From: Siniperca chuatsi
Lineage: Eukaryota > Chordata > Actinopteri > Centrarchiformes > Sinipercidae
Length of the DNA: 64,000 nt
Direction: 5' to 3'
NCBI RefSeq assembly: GCF_020085105.1
Contig: NC_058047.1
Span: 16,563,501-16,627,500 of the forward strand
Each line of letters begins with the position of its first letter. Position 1 is the first letter of the stretch. The position numbers and the translations under genes are program-made. Positions 1 through 12,200 of the stretch are shown here, piece by piece. The notes beneath the pieces were generated by a model. It made no database searches. It was not told where the DNA came from and saw only the letters and a list, made by a program, of their open reading frames with translations.

Positions 1-3000
1 AGCAGGCTGTAGTAGGAAGGTGGTTCGAAACCAGATTAAACGGGTGGTGGACAATCTGGAGCTGGTTCTCACAGCGCTGAGGGACGTTCACCAGGAAATG
101 AAAGAGGTAACGTGTTGGATTTTTGTTGATTCTGCATAACTCAGAGAAAAGAATAAGAAAGACACAAAAAGACAAAAGCTGTTTAGTGTTTATTCAACCG
201 TTTCACTTACACAATCATCACATGTGTTTCCTGGACTGGAAAAACAGAAACAAATCAGTTCAAAATAGGAGCAGAGACATTACTGCATCCTCTCACATTA
301 ATTTAGACATTTCCTCATGCAGGAAATGTTCATGCTTATGCTAAAAAACCTTAAGGGCTTGTTCTCTTGCTGATAACAATGCAGCATACGTCCTCAGCAG
401 AATTTAACATGCATTAAAAAGTCAGCAGCAGGGTTTCATGAATCCACCACAGTCTGCAAACTGTTTCTGCAACTCTCCTCTGTCATTTGTTTTTCCAAAC
501 ATATACACCACTTGTGCTTAATTCATGCGTACATTTTCATAGATGTGTATGAGACAATAGTTATGCCCCATTTGCATGATCTATTCAGAGGCTGCTGTGA
601 TGATGCTGTGTGACATTAGGCAAAGCAGTCGCCTTCCTCTCTGCATCTCCGTTTCTGTCTTTCCTCCTCTAACATCCCCTCTCATCTCTTCCTCCACTCT
701 CCCTCCTTATGGACAGATGCTGCTCCAGGCACAGCTGGATAGCGTCCGACGCTTTTTATAATCCATTTATGTCTGAGTATCTCTGCCTCGTAGTCCTCAT
801 CTAGTGAAAGTGACACGTAAAGCTCGCCTCTTGGCATTTGATCTGCATGTACGGGGTCGCAGCTAAACCCGAGGTGGTAACCTCATCATCCAGGCTGCGA
901 GGGTTTCTGTGACAGTATTAATATAACACTGATGAAAGAGCATATAGGCTACACAAAAAGAGGGGAATGAGGAGAGGGAGCAAGCAGACACTGTGATAGA
1001 AAATCCCAAATTTTCACAACAGAGACAACAGATCAAAGGAAGATAAGGCACCAGAGAAGACTTTGGTCGCATATTTATTTCAAAGCCCTGTTTTATCATT
1101 CTGTTGCATGAGCAGCAACCCTCAGTTTTATTTAATAATCAGTCACTGTTATAAAAAGGGATTGGAGTGAGCCTTTAAAGCATTTTAGACAGAGACTACA
1201 CAAATATTAAAACAACACTAAAGACCTCTATCTTATACAGCAGAAGAAAAAAAAACAAAAGCAAGCTCACACATGAATATGATGATCTTCTGCTAAGACA
1301 TTTTGACAGATCAAAAACTGCACTATGACTCAGAACTTCAAGCAAAACAACTGAGTTAAATTGAAAGAGGTAAATGAAACTTAAATGACTGAGCTCTACA
1401 AAAAATGTCTGTCAGCAGTCATGAGCACTATATGAAGACCTGAGGGGTCAAAAAACACTGTTTTTAATAAACACCCTCGGGAGCAGAAGATAAAAACCAG
1501 GGTCCTCTGCTCTTTTATCTCCTCTGATTTCTGACATTAACAAGCAGCACCTGCCCAGAGTCACTTGATGTGCATGTACACGCTGCACTTCAAAGTAATA
1601 TGAAATGCCTCGCCCAAAAAGCTACAGCATAAAAAAAAGACAAACCAGGTCATCTTTTGACATCAGCAAGGATGTTGTTGAACACAGAGAACAAAACAAT
1701 AATTCATCTGTTCCAGCAGGGGCTGAGGATTTATCTGTGCACATAGAGCAGGTGGAGAGATAGGTCAAACATTTTCCCCAGTGTAATTTTCTCCAATCTC
1801 TCCTGCCTCCATTATTCCACATATGTGTGTGTGTGTGTGTGTGTCAAGCATTTATGTGTATATGTGTTTTGGGCATACACTCGTGTTGCATGCTTGGCAC
1901 TCATTTAAATATATGCATCTAGACCTGTATGTCTGTTTATGAGATATTGTATAGTGTGCTTTTCACTATCCAAAGAGAAATATTAGAAGGGAAACCCACC
2001 TAAATTTGGCTTACACATTTCCCATAATAGGAATCTCATCCGTTCTAGGCTACATTTTTTGCACTAAGTAGTAGCTTGTGTGACATACTTAGAAATTAAA
2101 GCTATACATCTGGTCCACATCTGAAATGCTCCAAATTATAAATGCAGACATGCAAATGCAGAAAAAGTCAAAGTCAAATAACTTTTAATATTGCCATTAC
2201 TATATAGAGGCTACAGTGCTAAGACTGCTGATCATGCAAACACTGTGTCCCCGGTTCGAATCTGGCTGGGGATCTTCGTGACATGTTGGATCTCTCCTCT
2301 CTTTCCCCTCATTTCATGTCACTCATGTACTACTGTCTACTATCTGTGTACTGTTATTAATCAAGCAAAAATGCCAAATATTCTCTGGTTCCACCTTCTC
2401 AATTGTGAGGATTTGCTATTTATCATTGTAAACTGAAATGTTTTTGGTTTTAGACTGTTAATAGGACAAAACAAGGAATTTGCAGATGTCACCTTGGGCT
2501 CTGGGAAATTTTGACCAACAGTTTTCATTATTTTCTAATACATGACTGACTAAATGAAAATATGAAATGAAAATAAGTTTCAGGTTTTCATAGGGGGTAG
2601 TCCAGTGATTTAGTATTGCACTTTCATAAAGTTGAGAGACTCAGATTAAACAAAGAATGCTCAAAATCAAAGCAGAATTTTAGTCCCTAGTGTTGGTTGA
2701 TCTCCCAAAACACTGGATCCTACATTTCCCATAATGCAACTCAATAGAGACTTTCGTTAGATCTTCCCTGCCTAATAAACACCCACATCTTTCAAACTCC
2801 ACACTTCCAGTTTGTAACTCAGGTGTTCTGTTAAAAGTCTCGAACCCCAAGCTGGGATAACCCTGATGACATCGCTATGACATCACTAGGGTTATTGTCT
2901 CAAACTGGAAAGCTCCGTTCAGAGCCACAGGCTGAATGTGCTCCTCATGATAAGTAAACTGTCTTTGTATTCATAACCATACTGTATGTATTTATCCATC

Positions 3001-3996
3001 ATTGTTTGTGTTTTATAGGTGGTGCAGCAGATTGACTATCTAACCTCATCCATTGATCTGAATGAGGAGGAGCAGCAGAGGAATGAAGAAGGCGACAGCA
3101 CCAAGCCCCCCAGCGACAGTAGCTCCAGTTCAGGCTCCAGCTCCAGCGAGGTGACCATAGGCAGTACCCATCAGAGGCCTTTAGAGCCTGGAGACCAGCC
3201 AGGAACCACTGACTCATCTGGCACCCTCAGGAGAGACCATCATAGCAGGAGCCAATCTCCACCAAATGTGCTGCTGTGCCCGGTAACCTCTGGGTTTTCA
3301 TCAGAGAGGAGTCGGTTCACCTGCAGTCTGGGGTCTTCTCCCAGACAAGGTGGACCGCTGCGGTACAACAATAATCTCCCTTCATCCAATCCCCCTCAAC
3401 TTCAGAACCTCACCTCCAATGACCTTACTTTGTCTCCCCAAAGAAGCATCCCTGTTCGGCCTCCCACTCCTGGTCTCTCCCCTCTAACAGTAAACCTCCA
3501 CCACGCCAACAGCCCTGGTTCTCAGCCTCACTCCCCTGGGCCTTCCTCCTCCATCAGGATCAGCCCTGTATCTCCTCCCTCCCCTCTGTCACCAAAGCCT
3601 CAACCACCCCCCACCCTTAACCCTTCTGTCATCATAGAGAACAAAATCGGGTCTTATAAGACCCCAAAAAGTGACCACCCATCTGCTGGTCCACTCTCTC
3701 CATTATCGACCCAGCCACCGTCTGCCAGCTGCCCACCCACCGACTCCGAAACTCAAACTGTGTCCAACAATGACAGAGAGAGGCGAGCATCCTCAGCCGG
3801 TCCCATTCACAGACCTTCACAGGTGTACACTGCCCCTGCAGCCACAGCTAAACCATCAACAGCACAAGGCCACAGAGGTCGCAAGCCTCCGCCGTACCCC
3901 CACCACAGGCCCTCTGAACACACAAAGAAAGTGAAGGAGCCCCGCAAAGCTCCTCCGTACCCTGAGAAAAGAAGGCTGCTCTCGACCACAGTGTGA
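1..3996 (+). CDS. Largen (PRR16) / INSYN1-family protein, 3' part (5' end outside window)
   Basis: Two exons are visible: 1-106 (continuing from the left, codons in phase from base 2) and 3019-3996. The donor GTAACG and acceptor TTTTATAG are phase 0, and the stop is TGA at 3994. The junction encodes a short coiled-coil-like block (LELVLTALRDVHQEMKE, then VVQQIDYLTSSIDL). It matches the N-terminal signature of human PRR16 (DLELVLGDLKDVAKELKE, VVDQIDTLTSDLQLE) and less closely INSYN1. The other ~310 residues are low-complexity Ser/Pro sequence with SPxSP-type clusters. Near the C terminus come two Arg-Lys-x-Pro-Pro-Tyr-Pro repeats, one containing PPPY, and a terminal STTV, a class I PDZ ligand also seen at the end of PRR16. 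Known relatives act in translation/cell-size control (Largen) or at inhibitory synapses (INSYN1); which role applies here is unknown. The start codon is not in the window, and I cannot tell whether this is a prr16 duplicate or a third ohnologue. Synteny favours the latter. Confidence 0.85.
2206..2382 (+). mobile_element. tRNA-derived SINE, degenerate
   Basis: A pol III B-box-like GGTTCGAATC at 2253-2262 is followed by a pyrimidine-rich body ending in CATTTCATGTCACT, then a tail with TACTGT and GCAAAAATGCC. This is the layout of the common tRNA-derived SINEs of spiny-rayed fish. It lies in the intron of the Largen/INSYN1-like gene. The 5' tRNA-like part is too eroded to name the source tRNA. 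Confidence 0.6.
2381..2556 (+). repeat. Dispersed teleost repeat, copy 1 (GGGCTCTGGGAA family)
   Basis: Contains GAGGATTTGCT, then GGACAAAACAAG, then CACCTTGGGCTCTGGGAAA. The same blocks occur in the same order at 12005-12240. The element type is not clear from sequence alone. It abuts the SINE. Confidence 0.5.
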
Positions 3997-5085
3997 GACA
4001 ATGCAGCAAGAGGGGGAGGATGATCGAAAAGAGCCATATTCACAGCACCAGCCACGAGTGCGCCAGAGTGGGCAGTGATTTAAGGCTCGCCAAGTTGAGC
4101 TGAGACCAAGTTTCCAAGGTGACAAGACGCAGACGCAACTTGGGGTGAGTATGTCAGGAAGAACAGCTTGGCTCTGCGGACGTCCTTTTCCCTCTCTCCT
4201 TCTATACAAATCTCTTGAGCACATTAGCTGAACATACACAGGGCATCATAACATCTGTCTGGGTTACTGCTCTGGTAACAAGAGCCTCTATACAGATGCT
4301 CACTTTGCACCCGAGCTCTCTGACTCCCACAGATTTCACAGTAAAAGGGTAAAGGAGAAGGCCTAATTAGATAGAAATATGAAGGAAATTAAATTAAATT
4401 ATTGCAAGATGACAAGACAAAGTAAGAACTGATTACTTTAGTGTACTTCAACCTATGCAGCCAGACACACCCACTCACATGTATCAGCATTGTCTGGGTT
4501 AGATAATTGCTGTCAAGAGTCGTGATGGTATAATGAGAGCTCAGTGCAGCTCAGGCTACTATGGCTCAGCGGTGTGAAAAGCTCATGCGGGGAGGAGAGG
4601 TCGGAGATCTGTGATAGACCTGGAGACAGAAAAGGTCTCATAATATGAAGAACTTAGCAAGGCCAGATAAGAAGTGAACAGGAGGAGTGGCTCTGAGCTG
4701 ACTGGGTCACCAGCCCAGCGCCTGGGTACGCGTCAGGGGAGACAGGGGGCAGCTGGCCATTCGTTGTTCCCTTCAACGGGCCCCTGGTGTTGCAAAAATC
4801 CCATCTCCTTTGCTGCCTCTGGCTTGACCAACTCGGCCACAATCTCCATCTGTTCCCCTCCAAATGTCAGGAGAAATAGGGGGCAGGTGTGTGTGTGTGA
4901 AAGAAAATAGAGAAAAACAGACACTGTAATGGTTGCCGGATTGATCACATAAATACAGCACAGCAAATCGATGGCTCATTCATTTAGGTCATCTGATGTT
5001 GTCTTCTCTGAAATGTTACTTTAGTTTATTTCAATGTCTTCTTGTGGCTCTTTTTTAAAAGAATAAAGCTGATGTTATTCTATAT
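3997..5085 (+). other. Probable 3' UTR of the Largen/INSYN1-like gene
   Basis: About 1.1 kb of non-coding sequence follows the TGA at 3994. It ends shortly after the first good plus-strand AATAAA (5062-5067), which has a T-rich stretch just downstream. No coding exon was recognised. The exact cleavage site is inferred. Confidence 0.4.
5062..5067 (+). promoter_or_regulatory. Candidate polyadenylation signal AATAAA
   Basis: Canonical hexamer about 1.07 kb after the stop codon, followed within 30 bases by TTATTCTATATTTTCTC, a U-rich downstream element. Position and strand fit the Largen/INSYN1-like gene. Confidence 0.45.
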
Positions 5086-5699
5086 TTTCTCTTATTGTCA
5101 ACAAATCAAATGAAAAGACCAAAACCAACAATGTGTTTGTCCGTTTCTCAGTACTTCGTGACTTCCTTACCCTGTCTATGGCACTGAGCACCAAGCACAT
5201 TTGTTCCTACTGAAGAAGTAAAAATTGCCCAGAAATATGTAGCTTCATCAAGGCTCAGTCATTTCCTAAAACAGCTGGGCGCTGTAGTTTTTAGCAAACG
5301 TCACGTGAATATTGTTGGGGACTATTTTCATTTGCAGATGAATGCACATTTCGTGCTTTTGTGAGTATATACAGCAGCAGGACGATGTATGTGGGAGTGA
5401 CTCAAAAAGAACTACAGGGCCCTTGTTCATTGTAATGAAGGAACATGTCACCCAGTGAATTCACTGATGTGTTTTTAATAGTTTTTGGACGAGAATGGAG
5501 TCAGGGGAATTAGCTACAGCAGGCATTGGATACACAGAAAATACTTGATTGAAGGATCAGTTCACTTTTGGTTTTTGTCTTTTCATGGGATTTATTGACA
5601 TTAAGAAAAATATATAATGTCAGCAGACTTACTTTAACCAGACTGAGTCTACAGCTGCTCTGCGAGTCTGTACTTACGTGCAGCAGTGCTTTGAGCTAA

Positions 5700-6515
5700 A
5701 CGATAACATCAGCATGTTAACATGTTGATGTTTAGTAGTAGTAATGTTTACCATGTTCTGCCATCTTAGTTTAGAGTGTTAGCAACAATCGCTAATTAGC
5801 ACTAAACACAAAGTACAGCTGAGGCTGATGGGAATATTATTAGTTTTACAGGTATTTGGTAAAAAAGCAAAGTATTGGACAAAGTGAAATTCACCGCTAT
5901 CGCAGTGGTTCCCAACCTGGGGGTCAGGACTCCCCCAAGGGACTGCAAGATACATTTGAGGGGTCACGAGATGAACAGAAAAGCAAAGCAGGAAAAGTCA
6001 TTTTTAATGCCACACAAAGCTATGCTTATTTTTTCAGACTTTCAGACTCCCCAATCTTAGCTTTTTCATCATAAATTACTTCTTCAGGATTGTAACGAGG
6101 GAAAAACAATGATCACAACTGGTAGACTATATAGAATATAACTAATGATGAGGGCCTGCAAGTAGACATTGCTTTGTTTTGTGTGTGTCACAAGACAAAA
6201 AAGTTCGGGAACCACTGTACTACGGGAAAACTCAGAGAATCGCCAAAGTCCTTACAATTCATCCTGAAAGGAACATGAATGTCTGAACCAAATTTCATGG
6301 CAATCCATCCAATAGCTGTTTTATTTTTTACTCAAAACCAAAATTGTGTTTGGTCTGCTGTTGGCGCTAAAGTAAAAGTCCGGGGACCACCAAAGTTAGT
6401 AGGATTCATCCTCTGGGACCATGAATGTTTGTATAAAACTTCATGCCAATCCACTGAATAGTTGTTGAGATATTTCAGTCTGGCCTAAAGTGTTGGACCG
6501 ACCGACTGACAAAGT
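5700..6515 (+). repeat. Dispersed teleost repeat interrupted by a nested insertion
   Basis: Two near-repeated units read 'accaaatttcatggcaatcc...' and 'aaacttcatgccaatccact...', ending in 'tggaccgaccgactgac'. This resembles a repeat common in fish intergenic DNA. It is split at 5903-6217 by a hAT-type element. A partial copy in the opposite orientation lies at 57150-57400. No coding capacity is visible. Confidence 0.55.
5903..6217. mobile_element. Non-autonomous hAT-type element (CAGTGGTTCCCAACC family), nested
   Basis: Starts CAGTGGTTCCCAACCTGGG and ends GTTCGGGAACCACTG, an imperfect terminal inverted repeat of about 16 bases. The 315-bp interior has no transposase. Flanking octamers CGCTATCG and TACTACGG agree at only 4 of 8 positions, so the target duplication is eroded or mis-placed. 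It interrupts the older repeat at 5700-6515. Confidence 0.6.
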
Positions 6516-9284
6516 TTTGAGGATCAAGTCTCTTTAATGCACACCATCGCAATCTAAGCCAGTGCTTGGCAGCATCGAGTGTATATATTTTCCTGATGGT
6601 CGTACTGTAGGGGAAAGTTGAAAGTAAACATCTCTACTGGTACCAGATGGTAAACAGTAGTGATATGTGTTTAGGGTTTGGATGACAGCATAGAGGCAGC
6701 TCTGAGTCTCAGAGACAGAGTGAACTGGCGGTAAACAAAGAGCTATTGTGCTACGGAGACTTATTACTCAATGGAACAACCATCTTGAGAACAAAGTGTC
6801 AAATTTATTCTCCATGAGGCCACAAAACTGGAAATCAGAGTCTGAAACAGTCACATCTTTGCTATAGGATGCTTTAATCACAAGTAGGAGACTCTGTGGG
6901 AGTTTCTTGGTACAGCTTGCCATGATCTTGTTGAAAGTCAATTCTGCCAAAGTGCTACTACACAATAGATTTTCTCTACATGTAATTCAGGTGTTTTATA
7001 GTTACAGTCATGGTTAGATTTTATATTAAAGCACAGATAAATTGCATGCTTGCAGCATAAACGTGTAGTTATTGTATCATAGAATTCAAACTCACTAGTG
7101 TTAATTTGAGGACAATCACGATTACTAATTTTCTCTTGGCTTAACATAAAATTAATAAATCCCTCCTGACTATCTCCATAAGCTCACAAAGATCAATGCT
7201 CTATACATTCCCATATGTGCCTCTGGATTTAGTAGATCCTCCCTGCAAAGCCTTTCTCCCCCAGAAATTAAGAAGAAACAATGGAAGCTCTTTATCTCAT
7301 GGAAACATTTATCCGAGGACAATATATGTTAATTGAGTACGCTGACAAAATACATTTTGAAGCAAATTTTTCATAGTACTCATTTTAATATAAAGTTTCA
7401 CACGAAGTCTCATTTGTATGCTGAAAAACTGGCTGTTTTCTACTGCATACAAGCTGAGTTTAAATTAAGAATACATTTGTGCTGGTACTAAAATTACTGT
7501 TTTGGACAGATATGACGGGGGCATAAAAAAAAAAAAACGCTCTACACCATATTCACTGTGGCCCGACTCTGACAGTGCTCAGAATATTTAATGCCTCTAC
7601 GCTGGCACTCAAATTTCTCCTCTCTTTTCATGTTTACCCTTTAAGAAGGCTGTGGGAGGTTCAATCAGATCAAGACTGACATAACACGACAAACACATTG
7701 AGTTATCTCCAAAACAGTGGCAACGTGTCTTTATTGAAACATTCATCACATTTCATCACGAATCAGAACAGTCAAGAAGTAGAAAAAGAAAACATGTACA
7801 AAATAAGTAACATTGCGTGTGCTTTTTCTATTTCGGATCAGAATCTGGACGTGGTTATTTCCTGTTGTGACCCCACAGGGAGCCTCGACGGTGACAAAGG
7901 GACACACAAACGTCCCTGCTGAGCATTTCCTTCACTCCAGAGGATCACCTCTAGACAGATGAGAGAATCTAAACCCAGGCCAAACAAGGTACGAATCTTG
8001 GTGAGTAATCCGACCTCAAGACACAAATAAGCAAAATCCTCCAATCTGAAATCCCCAGAACTCATCTTCTGGACACTTGAGTGGATCTAAGAGGAGTTGG
8101 ATCAATATAAGGAAGATAAAGGCAATCCTACTCGCTACATAAAGGATCAGGGAGAGGAGGGGGACCTGTAATCATAGTGATGTACTTCTGAAACCTGATC
8201 CACACATGTGGCACTGAAGGATGAAAGCAAAAGTTTCAAGAAGGACTCAGGAATATAGGATGGCATCTCTTGGCCATATATACCACATGTCTGTGCACGC
8301 CTTATCTTTTAGTATTTTTGGGTTAAACCTCAATTGAAATATCCTGAAATTAGAGTATGTTACAAATACGGAAATGGTTGTATCTTCAGCTGCATTGCCT
8401 GCCGCAGGTGTGTAATTGAAATTATCCCGATTATGGTAATTTCAAATAAAATAATAATTTCTACTTGATACATATTTTCTCATCTTACAATTAATTCACA
8501 TTTACAGTTTAAGATTCATCCAAAAATGCAAAAACACTTCTTGAGTGTATACTGTATTTCTTTCTATTAAAATCATGCTATGAAGCTGCTATCGGCTCTA
8601 TTACAAGTATCCCTTCTGGCCAAAAACACAATCATAACAAAAAGTTATCAAAAGTGGTACTAATTGGTGATTTTAGGGGATAAAATGCGTGCTTACAGTT
8701 ATCTAGAACAGAGCGAGATTGAGGAAAATGTAACTGTTTATGTGTGTGCGATGACGCTATTGGGGGATTACTCACTTTCCTCTCAGGACTACACAAGATG
8801 GATAAATCCCTCCCTACTCTAAATATGTTATCTATACTCTACAAGCCCCCAGACACCAATCCTCTATACATTCACATACATCCCCAGTGGATCAGAACAG
8901 ATTTGCTCTCTGTAAATCTTAAAGCCTCAGAAACTAAGAAACAACTATGGAAGCACTTTATTTTATGGCTGAATTTTAACTACGACATTATGTAGTAAAA
9001 AATATGAATACTCAACTAATTCCTGGGTGTATTTTTTGTCCCAAGTAGCATATTTGCAGATGAATCCATTGTAAAAACATAACAGGTAATTAATGTACTG
9101 ACACAAAGTGCCGCAAAAGCAATATCAGTATCATCCCACAATTTTTGGTTGTCACTCAGGAAGAACTCTCCCAAATCCATCCTTCATTGACTACTGAGCT
9201 GAAACACAGAGGCCCGACTCAGAGCTCAACAAGGTGCTCTGATTGGTCAAAACACGACCAAAGCCAATTCAGACTTCTGACCAA
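6516..9284 (-). other. Spacer, partly mydgf 3' UTR; contains a diverged duplicated segment
   Basis: No coding exon was found. Segments 7160-7305 and 8804-8970 are colinear diverged copies, both starting AATCCCTCC, sharing CTCTATACATTC in the middle and closing with GGAAGC..CTTTAT..ATGG. Minus-strand AATAAA hexamers at 7730-7735 and 8957-8962 are candidate ends for the mydgf transcript. Confidence 0.45.
7730..7735 (-). promoter_or_regulatory. Candidate polyadenylation signal for mydgf
   Basis: TTTATT on the plus strand reads AATAAA on the minus strand, about 1.55 kb after the mydgf stop. A nearer hexamer at 8957-8962 is an alternative but lies in a duplicated segment. Confidence 0.3.
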
Positions 9285-12200
9285 TTACAGCTCATCGTGT
9301 CGTGTCTGTCCAATGGCGGTCAGTTTGGAGAGTTGAGCGCTGAACTTTCCATCTGTGTGGGTCACTGGAGGTCAGAGAGGAGAGCAAATTACTGTCACGG
9401 ACAATACTGAGACAAAGACAAAGTTTTTCATTGATGCAAAGCAGCTGAAACAAGCCATGATCACATAACTGCAGAGCCAGCAGTTTGAGACCTGCAGGCC
9501 CGGTCCAACCTGCACTGCCTGTTGGCAAGGAAAGCAACAGCAGTAGATTAGACCTGCAGATGTGCGCCATCTATGGGTAAAGAAAGTAACAGCTGCTGCA
9601 ATTGACACTAGTGCCACCTGCAAGCAATGAGTGTTTCATTTTGTCTTTGTTCTGGTGCTTGTGGTTTTATATTTGAATATTAAACCTAAAAAAATTAATA
9701 GTTTTGTTCACTAGAGCATATTTTCTGCTGAATAAGGAATAAGGAAGACCTTATTATAAAGTGTTCATCCTGCTCATATTATATCTGGGGTCCTCCAGAT
9801 TACTTTGGAGGAAACTTTTCATTGTCTACTCTAAAGAAAAAGAATCAGGTGTGGGATGCAGAGGGTCAAAGGAAACATTAAAGGAAATCCTGCAATGTAC
9901 TTTAGGTTGACTAAGTTGTCTTTTGTGCTGAATATTTGAACGATGAACTTAACTCATAGAAATATGTTGTTTATTAGTAGAATTCAGTAGTTAGCTCTGG
10001 ATGGGTGACCATTTATACTGTTAATAACAACGCACATGTTCAGCTCATGAATGAATAGAAAGGGAGACAAAAATTTATTTGTAAAATCTTCCAGATAATT
10101 TGAATTTTACAGCCACAAGCTGAATTATATTTCTAGTCATGTTTCTACTGAAGATGAGGGTAATACGGTAATATTTCATTTTTATTAATTATTTGATTTT
10201 AGTCAACTGGTGTTTTTTTAAATGTAAAAACTACGGATGTCTAAAGAGAGTTAGATACGCTGCCATCACTCAGCCTGGCTGCCTATTTGTCCCATGGCCA
10301 CTTGTGCTAATGCAATACATTTTCCCCATACACCTGCATTATAAAACAGACGTCTGTAAAACTGCTGACAGAACACCTCGAACTGCGAACGAGGTCAACT
10401 ATTACTCTTTGTATTACGAATTTTTAAACCATGAAGGTTTTCTTTTCCAGAGCGGCCGAGTGGAACTGCCAGAAAACTTTCCGTCTAAAAAAGCAGTTTA
10501 TCTACTGTACGACTGTTAAGGAGTCTTTCCCTAGAAATCATGACTGGAAGTGTTTCCCAGAGGTCTCATAGAGATGGGATTATCCTTAAAGTGATAGTTG
10601 CTGGAAATTGAGTCTATAAGCCTGTGTGTGCTGTAATGTCTAATCTGCTGAAAACGGCAGTTACAGTAAATTGCTGTGTTACTTGTCAAATCCTGCTAAT
10701 CACAGTCCGGAAATGAAGCCACAGTGGGGATTTGTGAAGAAATAGAATAACAACAAATAATGCTACAGGGACAAATGGCAACCCACTCACAGCTGGAGCA
10801 TGTGCTTTAGAGGGATATCAGCAGGGAACTCACAACGTGATGGAGGGAAAGAGGGAGGACGGGAGTGAGAGATTGACATGAAAAGCAGAGGGAGTTGATT
10901 GAACACTTGGAAATACAATCAGTTTCTCACCTGTTGAGTCTCCTATGGTAAATTCCTCCGGCTTCAAAGGCACGTCACTCTGTCCTGACGCTGCTGTCTG
11001 CGACTGGAGACATACAGCAGCAGTGATGACGAGGACGATGACGAAAGGGAGAAAGAAAGAAACAAGGAGAAAAAAGACAAAATAAACAAAACAGGATGAG
11101 AGCAATGTTTTTGCAACAGATTGGCCGGGAAATTAGGAGGATGTGACGACAAGGTCAAGGAGATGCTGTGTGGGGGTCGCAGGTGTGTTTGTTTGTGTAT
11201 GTGACATTATTTTTGTGCCGTCATTTAGTGAAGTTATTTTCTGTGTGTGCGTCTTCTTCTTGCAGGGCACGGAGCCAGAGCAGGAGGAGGAAAACATGTG
11301 CTCTCACTAATGACAGAGTGTCAGGACTGTCCTTGCTGGGGGAAGGAAGCGTGTCAAGGTGTGCTTCACTTCACCGACGACCACATCAGACACGGCAGAC
11401 CTCTGCTAATTGACTGAGCTCAGAAGGAGTCCAGACATTAACCTTCCATGAAACATTATGTGCAAAGACACGGCGATTCTGAGTTTGACCCCCAGAAGAA
11501 ATAAAGTTTTTCTGTTACTTTGGCTGTCTCTGCCTGCGTTAGTTTGTCAAAGTTGGTACTAGCTGGGATGTAGCTCAAACCATCATTAGAGGACAATGGA
11601 TCTTAAAATGTAAAGGGACATGTGGAGCACATGATGGGTTTCCATGGATACATAAGTATTAGTGGAGGGGGCATGCTGTGAAGCAAAAGACACAGGGCAG
11701 TATGGTCAGGTACATTCTGCACTGCTGTGGCTCTCAGATGATGTCAGGTGACGATTAATGTTGCGTAGCCAAACATTCGTATTGTCACGCTAACAGAGAT
11801 CTGGAGAAAATCTCATTCAAATAATTTGGGAAAACAAAAACTTCATTGGCTGTGAGTTTGGTAATACTCGCGTATGGAAACAGCGCCTCTGGTTGGTTTT
11901 TGGTGGAGTAAAATGAGCTGTCCATAGCATCACTCTATTGGTTCAGAGTACTAGAACGGCCAACTGTCGCTCCCTTTTCTAACTGACAATTCTGCTTAAA
12001 TTCAGAGCTGAAACAATTAATCAATTAGTTGACAGAAAATGCAAAACATTATCTGGCTCACAAATTTGAGGATTTGCCGCTTTTCTCTGCTTTGTAGCAT
12101 CATGAATTGAATATCTTTGGGGGGTTTTTTGGACTGTTGGTCAGACAAAACAAGCTATTTTAAGACCTCACACCTTGGGCTCTGGGAAACTGAATTGAAA

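Larger units (their letters stand above)
107..3018 (+). other. Intron of the Largen/INSYN1-like gene
   Basis: A 2.9-kb phase 0 intron. It has a short GT microsatellite (about 1824-1842), a SINE (2206-2382) and a piece of a dispersed repeat (2381-2556). The first 1.8 kb holds only short open frames on both strands with no recognisable domain; I see no gene there. Confidence 0.7.

Noticed and set aside
3671-4239. Several open frames on both strands over the end of the Largen/INSYN1-like gene
   Set aside because: Shadows of the Ser/Pro-rich coding exon, whose low complexity keeps other frames open.
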